NCBI GenBank assembly: GCA_900556535.1
Contig: USPI01000022.1
Span: forward strand, 1-11,988
Direction of reading: 5' to 3'
Length of the DNA: 11,988 bases
Source of the DNA: an uncultured Eubacteriales bacterium
GTDB lineage: Bacteria; Bacillota; Clostridia; Oscillospirales; Oscillospiraceae
Part shown: one piece after another, positions 1 through 6,683 of the stretch
How the letters are laid out: the number at the start of each line of letters is the position of its first letter
Numbering within the stretch: position 1 is the stretch's first letter
Position numbers and translations under genes: made by a program
The notes under the pieces: generated by a model
The model's input: the letters and a program-made list of their open reading frames with translations, nothing else
Database searches by the model: none
Told to the model about the DNA's origin: nothing

Positions 1-1
1 A

Positions 2-1309
2 ATGATCGATTATAAAGCATTATACGCAGAAAAACTTACCACACCCGAAGAACTTGCGCGTTGCGTCGAGTCCGGCTGGGTCCTCGGCATGGACACCGCA
101 CCTTCTCAGACCCCGGCGATCATGCAGGCTATCGCCGACAAAATAAAGAACAGCGATGTTAAAGACGTGCGTGTTCAGACCCTGCTTGACACCTATCCGT
201 TCGAATTTTACACCAACCCCGAAATGTTCGGCAAGATGACCGGCTTTTCCTGGTTCAGCTCCGGCAACGCCCGCAAGGCTGTAAACGGCGGCTGGGCGGA
301 TTTGATCCCCTCGTATTACCGCGATATTCCCCGCCATATCCGCGCGGAGTATGAGTACGATGCATTCTGCATCGAGGTATCTCCCATGGACAGCCACGGC
401 TACTTCAGCCTCGCCCTCAACGGCTCCTATGCCGAGGCGATGATCGACAAGGCTAAGAGGATTTTCGTCGAGGTCAACGAGTGCCAGCCCCGCTGCGTGA
501 CCGGTATTCAGCTGCACGTCTCTCAGGTAGACGCCATCGTTGAGTATAACCACGAGCTGCCCGTACTGCCTCCCGTCGTCATCGACGATGTCAGCCGCAC
601 CATCGGCGAGCTCATCGCGGAGCAGATACCCGACGGCGCCTGCATCCAGCTCGGCATCGGCGCTATTCCCGACGCCACCGGCATGGCGCTCAAGACCAAG
701 CACGACCTCGGCATCCACACCGAGATGTTCACCGACTCCATGGTCGAGCTGCTCGAGTGCGGCGCCGTGAATAACTCCAAAAAGCAGATCCACCGCAACA
801 AGAGCGTCACGACCTTCGCCTTCGGCTCCAAGAGAATTTACGATTTCGTGGACGATAACCCCTCCATCGAGATCCTGCCGGTCGAATACGTCAACAGCCC
901 CGAGGTCATCTGCAAAAACGACAACATGATATCCATTAACGCAGCCATCGAGGTAGATTTCTACGGTCAGGTCTGCGCCGAATCCGTCGGCACCAAGCAT
1001 ATGTCCGGCTCCGGTGGCCAGATAGACTTCGTGCGCGGCGCCTGCCAGTCCAAGGGCGGCAAGAGCTTCATCGCGTTTACGTCCACCGCAAAGGGCGGCA
1101 CCATCAGCAAGATAAAGCCCATCCTCACCCCGGGCGCTGTCTGCACCACCTCGAAGAACGACGTTGACTACATCGTAACGGAGTTCGGCATAGCGCACCT
1201 GCGCGGCCGCAGCCTCGGCGAGCGCACCCGCCAGCTTATAGCGATCGCTCACCCCGATTTCCGCGACGAGCTCACCTTCGAAGCCAAAAAGCGCGGTATC
1301 ATAGTCTGA
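2..1309 (+). CDS. acetyl-CoA hydrolase/transferase family CoA-transferase (4-hydroxybutyrate/butyrate type)
   Basis: This 435-residue protein is a complete or nearly complete family I CoA-transferase of the acetyl-CoA hydrolase/4-hydroxybutyrate CoA-transferase group. Such enzymes move CoA from an acyl-CoA to a carboxylate (often acetate) in the cytoplasm during fermentation of butyrate, 4-hydroxybutyrate or propionate. The N-terminal domain covers about residues 1-185 and the C-terminal domain about 190-435. Glu241 in the HTEMF motif fits the glutamate that forms the glutamyl-CoA thioester in this family. The SGSGGQIDFVRGA stretch (335-347) matches the glycine-rich CoA-binding segment, and VTEFGIAHLRG (392-402) is the usual C-terminal motif. 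The length is normal for the family. The ATG lies at bases 2-4, so its ribosome binding site and operon context are cut off. A strong terminator follows the stop. Substrate cannot be decided from sequence; butyryl-CoA:acetate and 4-hydroxybutyrate CoA-transferase are both possible. Confidence 0.88.
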   Translation: MIDYKALYAEKLTTPEELARCVESGWVLGMDTAPSQTPAIMQAIADKIKNSDVKDVRVQTLLDTYPFEFYTNPEMFGKMTGFSWFSSGNARKAVNGGWADLIPSYYRDIPRHIRAEYEYDAFCIEVSPMDSHGYFSLALNGSYAEAMIDKAKRIFVEVNECQPRCVTGIQLHVSQVDAIVEYNHELPVLPPVVIDDVSRTIGELIAEQIPDGACIQLGIGAIPDATGMALKTKHDLGIHTEMFTDSMVELLECGAVNNSKKQIHRNKSVTTFAFGSKRIYDFVDDNPSIEILPVEYVNSPEVICKNDNMISINAAIEVDFYGQVCAESVGTKHMSGSGGQIDFVRGACQSKGGKSFIAFTSTAKGGTISKIKPILTPGAVCTTSKNDVDYIVTEFGIAHLRGRSLGERTRQLIAIAHPDFRDELTFEAKKRGIIV

Positions 1310-1318
1310 TCCCAAACA

Positions 1319-1349
1319 AAAAACACCGCTCACGAGAGCGGTGTTTTTC
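1319..1349 (+). terminator. rho-independent terminator of the CoA-transferase gene
   Basis: An 11-bp stem (1321-1331 AAACACCGCTC, paired with 1336-1346) with a 4-base loop ends in a run of T at 1344-1348, ten bases after the stop codon. The hairpin is GC-rich at its tip and A/T at its base, the normal form of an intrinsic terminator. The A-run on its left side could also give weak termination in the other direction. Confidence 0.9.
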
Positions 1350-1485
1350 AGATTGTCGAAAAACCTATGCTGCCAAGGAAAAACAACCGCGCAGCGGGGG
1401 AGTTTGAGGGGGCAAGGCCCTCCTCAAGTTAGATTATAGCCATCAAAAATGCCTGAGCTATCAGGCTTTTTGACACGCTGAAAAA
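1344..1485. repeat. possible small intergenic repeat element with inverted ends
   Basis: The left end 1344-1363 reads TTTTTCAG-AT-TGTCGAAAAA. The reverse complement of the right end (1467-1485) reads TTTTTCAG-CG-TGTCAAAAA. They match except for two central bases and one extra G. Between them lie a G-rich imperfect hairpin around 1402-1432 and a terminator-like hairpin at 1445-1471, and there is no gene. This is what a short non-coding dispersed element could look like. It could also be chance, because both ends sit in the T- or A-runs of neighbouring terminators. Only a copy count in the genome would settle it. Confidence 0.3.
1445..1471. terminator. second terminator-like hairpin
   Basis: GCCTGA (1451-1456) pairs with TCAGGC (1461-1466) around the loop GCTA. 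It is flanked by five A on the left and five T on the right, so it could terminate transcription from either side. It lies between the CoA-transferase terminator and the pseudouridine synthase terminator, making three hairpins in under 200 bp between two convergent genes. Confidence 0.55.
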
Positions 1486-1514
1486 CCTTCGGTCCGAAAA
1501 GACCGAAGGTTTTT
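1481..1514 (-). terminator. rho-independent terminator of the pseudouridine synthase gene
   Basis: A perfect 14-bp stem joins AAAAACCTTCGGTC (1481-1494) to 1501-1514 around a 6-base loop. On the minus strand it begins two bases after the stop codon at 1516-1518 and ends in five T, so it terminates that gene. The other side also ends in T, so it can work in both directions. Confidence 0.9.
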
Positions 1515-1515
1515 G

Positions 1516-2166
1516 TTATCTCGGGTATATGGCAGGGTCAAAGTCCGTCCACGGATACTCCTTGGGCGGCTTGACCTTAAAGGTCATGAAGCGCCCCGTC
1601 GCGGGATTTGTGAAGCCCAGGCAGTATGACCACAGCGCAATGTTGCAGCCGTCGTCGCGCCCGCCGTATTTTCTGTCGCCGATGAGCGGCATTCTGCGGT
1701 GGGTAAACTGTGCGCGTATCTGATGTGTGCGGCCGGTTATGAGGTTGATTTCGACCATGCTCTTTTCGCCGTTTGTGCCGAGCAGGTGATATTCCAGCAC
1801 CGCCTCCTGCGAGCCGCGGCAGGGCTTGTTGACAACGAAGGTCTTGCGCTGCTCCTTTGAGCGCAGCAAAATATCCTCCATGCGTCCGCGCCTCTGCTCA
1901 GGCACTCCGCGCACGACGGCAAGGTAGGTTTTTTTAAACTCGCCCGCGCGTATCTGACGGCTCAGCTCCGACGCGGTCTCCGGGTTTTGCGCAAAGACCA
2001 TCAGCCCCGAAACCACCTGGTCGAGCCTGTGCACCGTGCGTATATCCGTATCCTCGCCGAGCGTCTCACGCAGCAGCGAGGGCATACCGCCCGGTTCGTC
2101 TGTCGATATGACCCCTGCGGGCTTGACCGCCACGATCAGGTTCTTGTCATAATAAATAAAATCCAT
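1516..2166 (-). CDS. RluA/RluD-family RNA pseudouridine synthase, short form without S4 domain
   Basis: This 216-residue cytoplasmic enzyme is predicted to isomerise uridine to pseudouridine in rRNA or tRNA. The family signature HRLDQVVSGL lies at residues 46-55, with the catalytic aspartate at D49. The second conserved block GRTHQIRAQF is at 145-154, followed by GDRKYGG (163-169). There is no S4 RNA-binding domain in front, so it is shorter than RluD (about 320 residues) and closer to the RluA size class. The N-terminus, with IYYDKNLIVAVKPAG at 4-18, matches the normal start of the catalytic domain, which supports this ATG; the next Met (28) would remove that block. No clear Shine-Dalgarno precedes the start. 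It is a single-gene unit between its own promoter and terminator. The target uridine cannot be predicted. Confidence 0.9.
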   Translation of the reverse strand: MDFIYYDKNLIVAVKPAGVISTDEPGGMPSLLRETLGEDTDIRTVHRLDQVVSGLMVFAQNPETASELSRQIRAGEFKKTYLAVVRGVPEQRRGRMEDILLRSKEQRKTFVVNKPCRGSQEAVLEYHLLGTNGEKSMVEINLITGRTHQIRAQFTHRRMPLIGDRKYGGRDDGCNIALWSYCLGFTNPATGRFMTFKVKPPKEYPWTDFDPAIYPR

Positions 2167-2172
2167 ATCTAT

Positions 2173-2201
2173 ACTTTACCGCAGCTTGGCTGTTTGGTCA
2201 A
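2173..2201 (-). promoter_or_regulatory. sigma-A-like promoter of the pseudouridine synthase gene
   Basis: On the minus strand, TTGACC (2196-2201) is followed after 17 bases by TAAAGT (2173-2178). The predicted transcription start about 7 bases on falls at or next to the A of the start codon (2166). With no clear ribosome binding site upstream, a leaderless or nearly leaderless mRNA is possible. The -10 match is only moderate. Confidence 0.4.
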
Positions 2202-2216
2202 GCCGATAAATGCAAT

Positions 2217-2248
2217 AATTCCCCCGAAGCATCACTTTCGGGGGAATT
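2217..2248 (-). terminator. terminator downstream of tRNA-Gly
   Basis: A perfect 12-bp stem joins AATTCCCCCGAA (2217-2228) to 2237-2248 with an 8-base loop. On the minus strand it begins at the last base of the encoded CCA and is followed by a short T-rich stretch (TTATTGC). It most likely ends the tRNA transcript and helps define the 3' trailer. The T-run is weak. Confidence 0.7.
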
Positions 2249-2322
2249 GGAGCGACAGACGGGGCTCGAACCCGCAACCCTCGGCTTGGGAAGCCGATGC
2301 TCTACCATTGAGCCACTGTCGC
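2248..2322 (-). tRNA. tRNA-Gly (anticodon CCC)
   Basis: The minus strand folds into a full cloverleaf: acceptor GCGACAG/CTGTCGC, D-arm GCTC-AATGGTA-GAGC, anticodon stem TCGGC/GCCGA with loop TTCCCAA, a 5-base variable loop, and T-arm GCGGG-TTCGAGC-CCCGT. The central loop bases CCC read the glycine codon GGG. Discriminator T and CCA are encoded, giving 75 nt in all. The anticodon CCC is at plus-strand positions 2287-2289. A terminator follows directly. The short open frames that cross this gene on both strands are not proteins. Confidence 0.96.
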
Positions 2323-2395
2323 ATATTATGTCTGCAAGCCTTGAAAACACAGGGGTTTTGCGACTCGGATGCTTTTTTGAAGCGCAGCTTGTCGG

Positions 2396-2418
2396 AAAAA
2401 ACAGCCCTGCTTGGGCTG
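2396..2418 (-). terminator. minus-strand terminator or attenuator upstream of tRNA-Gly
   Basis: On the minus strand CAGCCC (2413-2418) pairs with GGGCTG (2402-2407) around a 5-base loop, followed by TTTTTT (2396-2401). This is a short but proper intrinsic terminator. There is no gene upstream of it on this strand before 2615. It sits about 75 bases in front of the tRNA, so it ends a short transcript, attenuates the tRNA transcript, or is left from a lost gene. Confidence 0.5.
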
Positions 2419-2423
2419 ATGAT

Positions 2424-2444
2424 TGTTGCACCTGTGTTGCACCT
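2424..2444. repeat. tandem 10-bp repeat TGTTGCACCT
   Basis: TGTTGCACCT occurs at 2424-2433 and again at 2435-2444, an 11-bp period or about one helical turn. Further TTGCA words lie at 2468, 2483 and 2555. The pair sits directly downstream of a promoter-like sequence on the minus strand, around its predicted start point, so it could be a two-half-site operator. It could also be a leftover of arm-type integrase sites near the tRNA. Apart from the items listed separately, I see no gene in 2323-2554. Confidence 0.4.
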
Positions 2445-2473
2445 ATTTTACACTCACAAGACCGATTTTGCAA
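2445..2473 (-). promoter_or_regulatory. possible minus-strand promoter upstream of tRNA-Gly
   Basis: On the minus strand TTGCAA (2468-2473) is followed after exactly 17 bases by TAAAAT (2445-2450), with a predicted start near 2438. Downstream come the tandem repeat, a terminator at 2396-2418 and then the tRNA at 2322. It could drive the tRNA with a leader of about 115 nt, or a small RNA of about 45 nt. Only the box matches and spacing support it. Confidence 0.35.
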
Positions 2474-2554
2474 GCATTTAATTTGCACAGTTCACGGCTG
2501 TGAAAAAAAGCGTTGAATATTGTGTTAAAAAGCTTAACAAGTGCAGGTTTTTTA

Positions 2555-2583
2555 TTGCAAAGAGTATAGACATTTAGTATAAT
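2555..2583 (+). promoter_or_regulatory. sigma-A-like promoter of the ABC transporter operon
   Basis: TTGCAA (2555-2560) is followed after 17 bases by a perfect TATAAT (2578-2583), with predicted start near 2590. The -10 covers the ATG at 2582, which rules out that codon as the translation start and favours the ATG at 2615. Short inverted repeats around the start (TAGTA 2575-2579 with TACTA 2592-2596; ATGTA 2582-2586 with TACAT 2595-2599; GTTAA 2524-2528 with TTAAC 2534-2538) may be regulator sites, but they are too short to be sure. Confidence 0.75.
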
Positions 2584-2614
2584 GTATCTATTACTACATA
2601 AGGCGGTCAAGACA

Positions 2615-3316
2615 ATGGCATATGTCGAGTTTAAAAAAGTTAAAAAGACCTATCACGTTGGCGAAATCAACATCGAAGCGCTCAAGGACGCCACGTTTGA
2701 GATAGAAAAGGGCGAGATCTGCGTTATCGTCGGCGCCTCCGGCGCGGGCAAAACGACGCTTCTTAACATCCTCGGAGGCATGGACAGCCTGACCTCGGGC
2801 AAGGTCATCCTTGACGGGCAGGATATATCCTCCTACGGTCCCAAGGAGCTCACGACCTACAGACGCTATGACGTAGGCTTCGTGTTCCAGTTTTATAACC
2901 TCGTGCAGAATCTCACGGCCATAGAAAACGTCGAGCTTGCCGCGCAGATATGCCGCGACCCCATGGATGCGGCAAAGGTCATTGACCTTGTCGGGCTCAA
3001 GGACAGGGCGAATAACTTCCCCGCGCAGCTTTCCGGCGGCGAGCAGCAGCGCGTTGCGATAGCCCGTGCGCTTGCGAAAAATCCGAAGCTCCTGCTCTGC
3101 GATGAGCCCACCGGTGCACTTGACTATAACACCGGCAAGGCGGTCTTGCAGCTCTTGCAGGATTGCAGCAGGAAAAACGGCATGACCGTCGTTATCATAA
3201 CACATAACCAGGCGCTCACGGCGATGGCGGACAGAGTCATTTCGGTAAAAAGCGGCATTGTCACCGATATGAGCATAAACGAGCACCCCGTGCCCATAGA
3301 AAACATTGAGTGGTAA
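2615..3316 (+). CDS. ABC transporter ATP-binding protein (MacB/LolD/FtsE-like)
   Basis: This 233-residue ATPase belongs to the MacB/LolD/FtsE group and should sit on the cytoplasmic face of the membrane, powering the FtsX-type permease encoded next. All motifs are present: Walker [10 protein letters not shown] (40-48, Lys46), Q-loop Gln92, signature LSGGEQQR (139-146), Walker B ending in Asp163 with catalytic Glu164, D-loop GALD (167-170) and switch His197. The length is normal. The start at 2615 is chosen over the ATG at 2582 because it has an AAGGCGG ribosome binding site (2600-2606) and because the -10 promoter element covers 2582. The permease starts 4 bases after the stop, so the two are one operon. 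In this family such pairs export lipids or peptides, confer resistance, or transmit force without transport; the substrate is unknown here. Confidence 0.95.
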   Translation: MAYVEFKKVKKTYHVGEINIEALKDATFEIEKGEICVIVGASGAGKTTLLNILGGMDSLTSGKVILDGQDISSYGPKELTTYRRYDVGFVFQFYNLVQNLTAIENVELAAQICRDPMDAAKVIDLVGLKDRANNFPAQLSGGEQQRVAIARALAKNPKLLLCDEPTGALDYNTGKAVLQLLQDCSRKNGMTVVIITHNQALTAMADRVISVKSGIVTDMSINEHPVPIENIEW

Positions 3317-3320
3317 GCAG

Positions 3321-6300
3321 ATGAACAGTTCAACTATTAAGCTAACAGCAAGAGAAATAAAAAACAGCCTCGGACGCTATGTGGCGATCTTCGCCATAAT
3401 CGCGCTCGGAGCGGGGCTTTTTGTCGGCCTTCGTCTGTCGCGCCCGGACTTTCTCGAAACGTATGACAGATACATCGCGCAGACGCATTTTTATGATTTC
3501 CGACTTGTGTCCACCCTCGGCCTGACGGACGACGACGTTGCCGCGGTCAAGCAGCTTGACGGGGTGCAGCGCGCCGAGGGCACGGTCAGCGCGGATTTCC
3601 TGTTTAACACCGAGGATGAGGAAAACCTCATCATGATGGCGCACAGTATTCCGAGCGACGTTAACCTCATCAAGCTCAAATCCGGCCGTATGCCGGAAAA
3701 GGGCAACGAGTGCCTTGCCGACTCGGAGCTGTATTCCGAGGATGATATCGGCAAGACTGTGAAGCTGTCTGCGGATAACTCACAGCGCACCTTTGATACC
3801 TTCGCCTACGATGAGTACACGATAGTCGGCATAACCGAGAGCGTTTTGTACATTAACGTCGAGCGCGGCTCGAGCACTCTCGGCAACGGCAGCGTCAAGG
3901 GCTATATCTACCTGCCCTCCGACGGCTTTTCGACGGATTATTACACGGAAATCTACCTCTGCGTTGACTCCGAGGGCTATGTGTATTCCGAGGAATACGA
4001 AAACAGCATCGAGCGCTATAAGGCTCCCCTTGAAAAGCTCATGAAGGAGCGCGCGGTCATCCGCTATGACAGTATCATCGACGACGCGATGGCGCAGCTT
4101 GACGATGCAAAAGCGCAGTATGAGGAAGGCAAGAAAAAGTATGACGCTGCAAAGGCGGAATATGATCGCGGCTATGCCGAATATACTCAGAAGAAGGCCG
4201 CGACCACGGCTCAGCTCGAGCAGGCGCGCAAGCAGATAGAGGACGCCGAGAAAATGATGGGGGACACCTCTGTCATTGACCAGAAGCAGGCGGAGCTCGA
4301 TGCGGCAAAGGCAAAGCTCGATGCGGGCAAGGCCGAGTACGAAAAAGGACTGCGCCAGTTTGAAGCAAAAAAGAAGCTGGCTTACGGCACGGTAAACGAG
4401 CAGATCGCGTATTACGAAAACCGCATAGACGAAAAAAATAACGAAATTGCGAACCTCAACGCCGAGATAGAGCAGCTCAACGAAGATCTTGCTCAGGCTC
4501 AGGCAAACGGCGAAAACTTCAAAGCAAGTCTTATCCAGAAAAAGATCGACTCTGCAAACCGCCGCATTAGGCTCGCACAAAATGAGATAGACAATTGCAA
4601 CGAGCGCCTCGCCGTCCACCGTCAGAAGAAGGCGGAGGTAGACGCGGAGCTTGCGCCGTATCAGAAGCAGCTTGACGACTCCAAGGCGCAGCTTGACGCG
4701 GGCTATGCGCAGATAGCGGCAGGTCAGGCGGAGCTTGACAAGGCACGCGAGATGATAGCAAGCGGCGGCGCTCAGCTTGAGCAGGCCAAGAAAGAATACG
4801 AGGCGGGCAAGGCGGAGGCGGAGAAGGGCTTTGCCGCGGCGGAAAAGGAGCTTGCAAGCGGTAAGGCGCAGCTCGATGAGGCCAAGGCGGAGCTTGATAA
4901 GGGCGCAGAGGAGCTTGATTCCGCCGAAAAGCAGATAAAGAACATGAATAATGCGGACATCTATGTCCTTGACCGCGATACCAATGCGGGCTATGTCTGC
5001 TTTGAGAGCGACACCAACGTTGTGCATAGCGTCGCGGCGATATTCCCGGTGTTCTTCTTCCTCGTTGCGGCTCTCGTGTGCATGACTACGATGACCCGCA
5101 TGATCGACGACCAGCGCACTCAGATAGGCATCATGAAGGCTCTGGGCTATTCCTCGGGCGCCATCATGGGCAAGTACCTGTTCTATTCCGGCAGCGCAAC
5201 GCTTTTGGGCAGCGTTTTCGGCATAACGGTCGGCTGCTTTGCGCTCCCCTCGGTCATATGGTACGGATACAGCCTTTTGTATAACCTTTCGTCGATCGTA
5301 TTTACGGTCGATTGGCCGCTTGCTTTGGGCATAACGGCGGCAAACCTCATCGTCATGCTCCTCGTAACGTGGTACTGCTGCGCAAACGAGCTCAAGAGCG
5401 TGCCGGCAAACCTCATCCGTCCCAAGGCTCCCGAGGCAGGCAAGCGAATTTTCCTTGAGCGCTTCCCGAGCATTTGGAACGAGATGGGTTTCATGCAGAA
5501 GGTCTCGGCGCGCAATATCATGCGCTATAAAAAGAGAATATTCATGATGCTGCTCGGCATAGGCGGCTGCACCGCTCTCGTCCTGACGGCGCTCGGTCTC
5601 AACGACACGATACAAAACGTCGTGAAGGAGCAGTATGACGACGTCATTCTCTACGACTATGAGCTCACCCTCGCATACGATATGAATGACGAGGAGCAGA
5701 AAATTTTCCGCACCGAGGCGGGCGATAACATCGGTGACGTCATGTTCATGTACCGCAGCCTTGCCCGGGTCGACGGCGGCGGAGCCATAAAGAACGCGAC
5801 AATAAGCGTGACCGACGGCAAGAAGATATGGAACTTCATGAACCTCAAGGACGGCAAGTACGACGTCGAATACCCCGGCAAAGGTGAGGCCATACTTGAC
5901 TATAACCTTGCTCGTCAGCTCGGCGGCGTAAAGGTCGGAGATAAGATAACCATAACGACCTCGGATAACGAAAAGCTCACCGTCACCGTCAGCGGACTTT
6001 TCGATAACTACGTCAGCAGCTACGTCTTTATTTCGCCCGAGACCTGCGAGGAGCAGTGGGGACGCGTTCCGGAGTTTAAATCCGCTCTTGTCAACGCACC
6101 CGAGGGCGCGGATATTAACGAATGTGACGTTGCGCTGTCCAAGGTCGATGGCGTGCGCGGAATTACACTCAGCGTTGACACCAAGGACCGCATGAGCGGT
6201 ATGCTCGACGGACTTGAATTTATAGTCGCGGCGATAATCCTCTGCGCGGGGCTTCTGGCGTTCATCGTTCTGTATAACCTCACGAACATTAACATTTCCG

Positions 6301-6614
6301 AGCGCATCCGCGAGATAGCGACGATAAAGGTTTTGGGCTTTTACCCCAACGAGGCGGCGGCATACGTCTTCCGCGAGAACGTTATCCTCACCGGAGCGGG
6401 AGCCGTGTTCGGCCTAATTCTCGGCGTCGGGCTGCATGCCTTCGTTATGAACGCGATAAAGGTCGATATGATGTACTTTAAGCCGCATATAAGCGTCCTC
6501 AGCTTTGCGGTGGCGATCGTCATAACCTTCGTCTTTGCGCTCATAGTAAACTCCATCATGCGCCGCAGAATAGATAGTATCGACATGGCGGGCGCACTCA
6601 AATCCATAGAGTGA
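3321..6614 (+). CDS. FtsX-like ABC permease with long extracytoplasmic coiled coil
   Basis: This 1097-residue membrane protein partners the ATPase upstream. It has one N-terminal span (about 20-38), a large outside region, spans near 571-592, 618-648, 665-687 and 740-760, a second outside domain (about 762-960), and spans near 966-986, 1016-1042 and 1056-1080. This fits two FtsX permease domains. The first outside region holds an alpha/beta part (about 40-245) and then about 295 residues of charged, alanine-rich heptads (251-545), many written as LxxGxxxLxxG-like units such as AQLDAGYAQIAAGQAELDKA. Similar repeats occur in YhgE/Pip-type proteins. The ATG at 3321 is preferred to the TTG at 3306, which overlaps the ATPase gene. 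Reduplicated FtsX permeases of this size occur in Clostridia, but the cargo is not known. The coiled coil may reach through the wall or bind a partner; that is inference. Confidence 0.93.
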   Translation: MNSSTIKLTAREIKNSLGRYVAIFAIIALGAGLFVGLRLSRPDFLETYDRYIAQTHFYDFRLVSTLGLTDDDVAAVKQLDGVQRAEGTVSADFLFNTEDEENLIMMAHSIPSDVNLIKLKSGRMPEKGNECLADSELYSEDDIGKTVKLSADNSQRTFDTFAYDEYTIVGITESVLYINVERGSSTLGNGSVKGYIYLPSDGFSTDYYTEIYLCVDSEGYVYSEEYENSIERYKAPLEKLMKERAVIRYDSIIDDAMAQLDDAKAQYEEGKKKYDAAKAEYDRGYAEYTQKKAATTAQLEQARKQIEDAEKMMGDTSVIDQKQAELDAAKAKLDAGKAEYEKGLRQFEAKKKLAYGTVNEQIAYYENRIDEKNNEIANLNAEIEQLNEDLAQAQANGENFKASLIQKKIDSANRRIRLAQNEIDNCNERLAVHRQKKAEVDAELAPYQKQLDDSKAQLDAGYAQIAAGQAELDKAREMIASGGAQLEQAKKEYEAGKAEAEKGFAAAEKELASGKAQLDEAKAELDKGAEELDSAEKQIKNMNNADIYVLDRDTNAGYVCFESDTNVVHSVAAIFPVFFFLVAALVCMTTMTRMIDDQRTQIGIMKALGYSSGAIMGKYLFYSGSATLLGSVFGITVGCFALPSVIWYGYSLLYNLSSIVFTVDWPLALGITAANLIVMLLVTWYCCANELKSVPANLIRPKAPEAGKRIFLERFPSIWNEMGFMQKVSARNIMRYKKRIFMMLLGIGGCTALVLTALGLNDTIQNVVKEQYDDVILYDYELTLAYDMNDEEQKIFRTEAGDNIGDVMFMYRSLARVDGGGAIKNATISVTDGKKIWNFMNLKDGKYDVEYPGKGEAILDYNLARQLGGVKVGDKITITTSDNEKLTVTVSGLFDNYVSSYVFISPETCEEQWGRVPEFKSALVNAPEGADINECDVALSKVDGVRGITLSVDTKDRMSGMLDGLEFIVAAIILCAGLLAFIVLYNLTNINISERIREIATIKVLGFYPNEAAAYVFRENVILTGAGAVFGLILGVGLHAFVMNAIKVDMMYFKPHISVLSFAVAIVITFVFALIVNSIMRRRIDSIDMAGALKSIE

Positions 6615-6615
6615 T

Positions 6616-6644
6616 TTGACAAAAATTTAGGATTATATTATATT
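6616..6644 (+). promoter_or_regulatory. sigma-A promoter of the kinase gene
   Basis: A perfect TTGACA (6616-6621) is followed after 17 bases by TATATT (6639-6644), giving a predicted start near 6651. It begins two bases after the permease stop codon and no terminator lies between, so the kinase has its own promoter but may also receive read-through from the transporter operon. Confidence 0.8.
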
Positions 6645-6683
6645 TAAGGGTAACTTAATTTGACTTGACAGGGAAGCAATGAT

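Noticed and set aside
20-1333. 437-residue open frame on the minus strand opposite the CoA-transferase
   Set aside because: It is the antisense shadow of a conserved gene caused by codon bias. It shows no family motif and runs through the terminator.
2248-2322. tRNA-Gly as an integration site with an island next to it
   Set aside because: I found no second copy of the tRNA 3' end and no integrase gene in the window.
2247-2516. Open frames crossing the tRNA-Gly gene (also 1987-2481 and the minus-strand 2198-2488)
   Set aside because: Their most protein-like part is translated tRNA, a common annotation error. They have no ribosome binding site or recognisable domain.
2582-2614. Earlier ATG for the ABC ATPase at 2582
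   Set aside because: It is covered by the TATAAT of the promoter and has no ribosome binding site; the ATG at 2615 has one.
4120-4930. Repeated DNA words in the permease gene as a possible CRISPR or minisatellite
   Set aside because: The repeats are in frame, irregular in length and encode heptads of a coiled coil; there are no uniform spacers.
3780-5615. 611-residue minus-strand open frame opposite the permease
   Set aside because: It mirrors the repetitive coiled-coil codons. The plus-strand protein has clear membrane spans and FtsX domains; this frame has only low-complexity Leu/Arg-rich sequence.
6665-6670. Second TTGACA upstream of the kinase
   Set aside because: It lies 13 bases before the start codon with no room for a -10 and overlaps the ribosome binding site.
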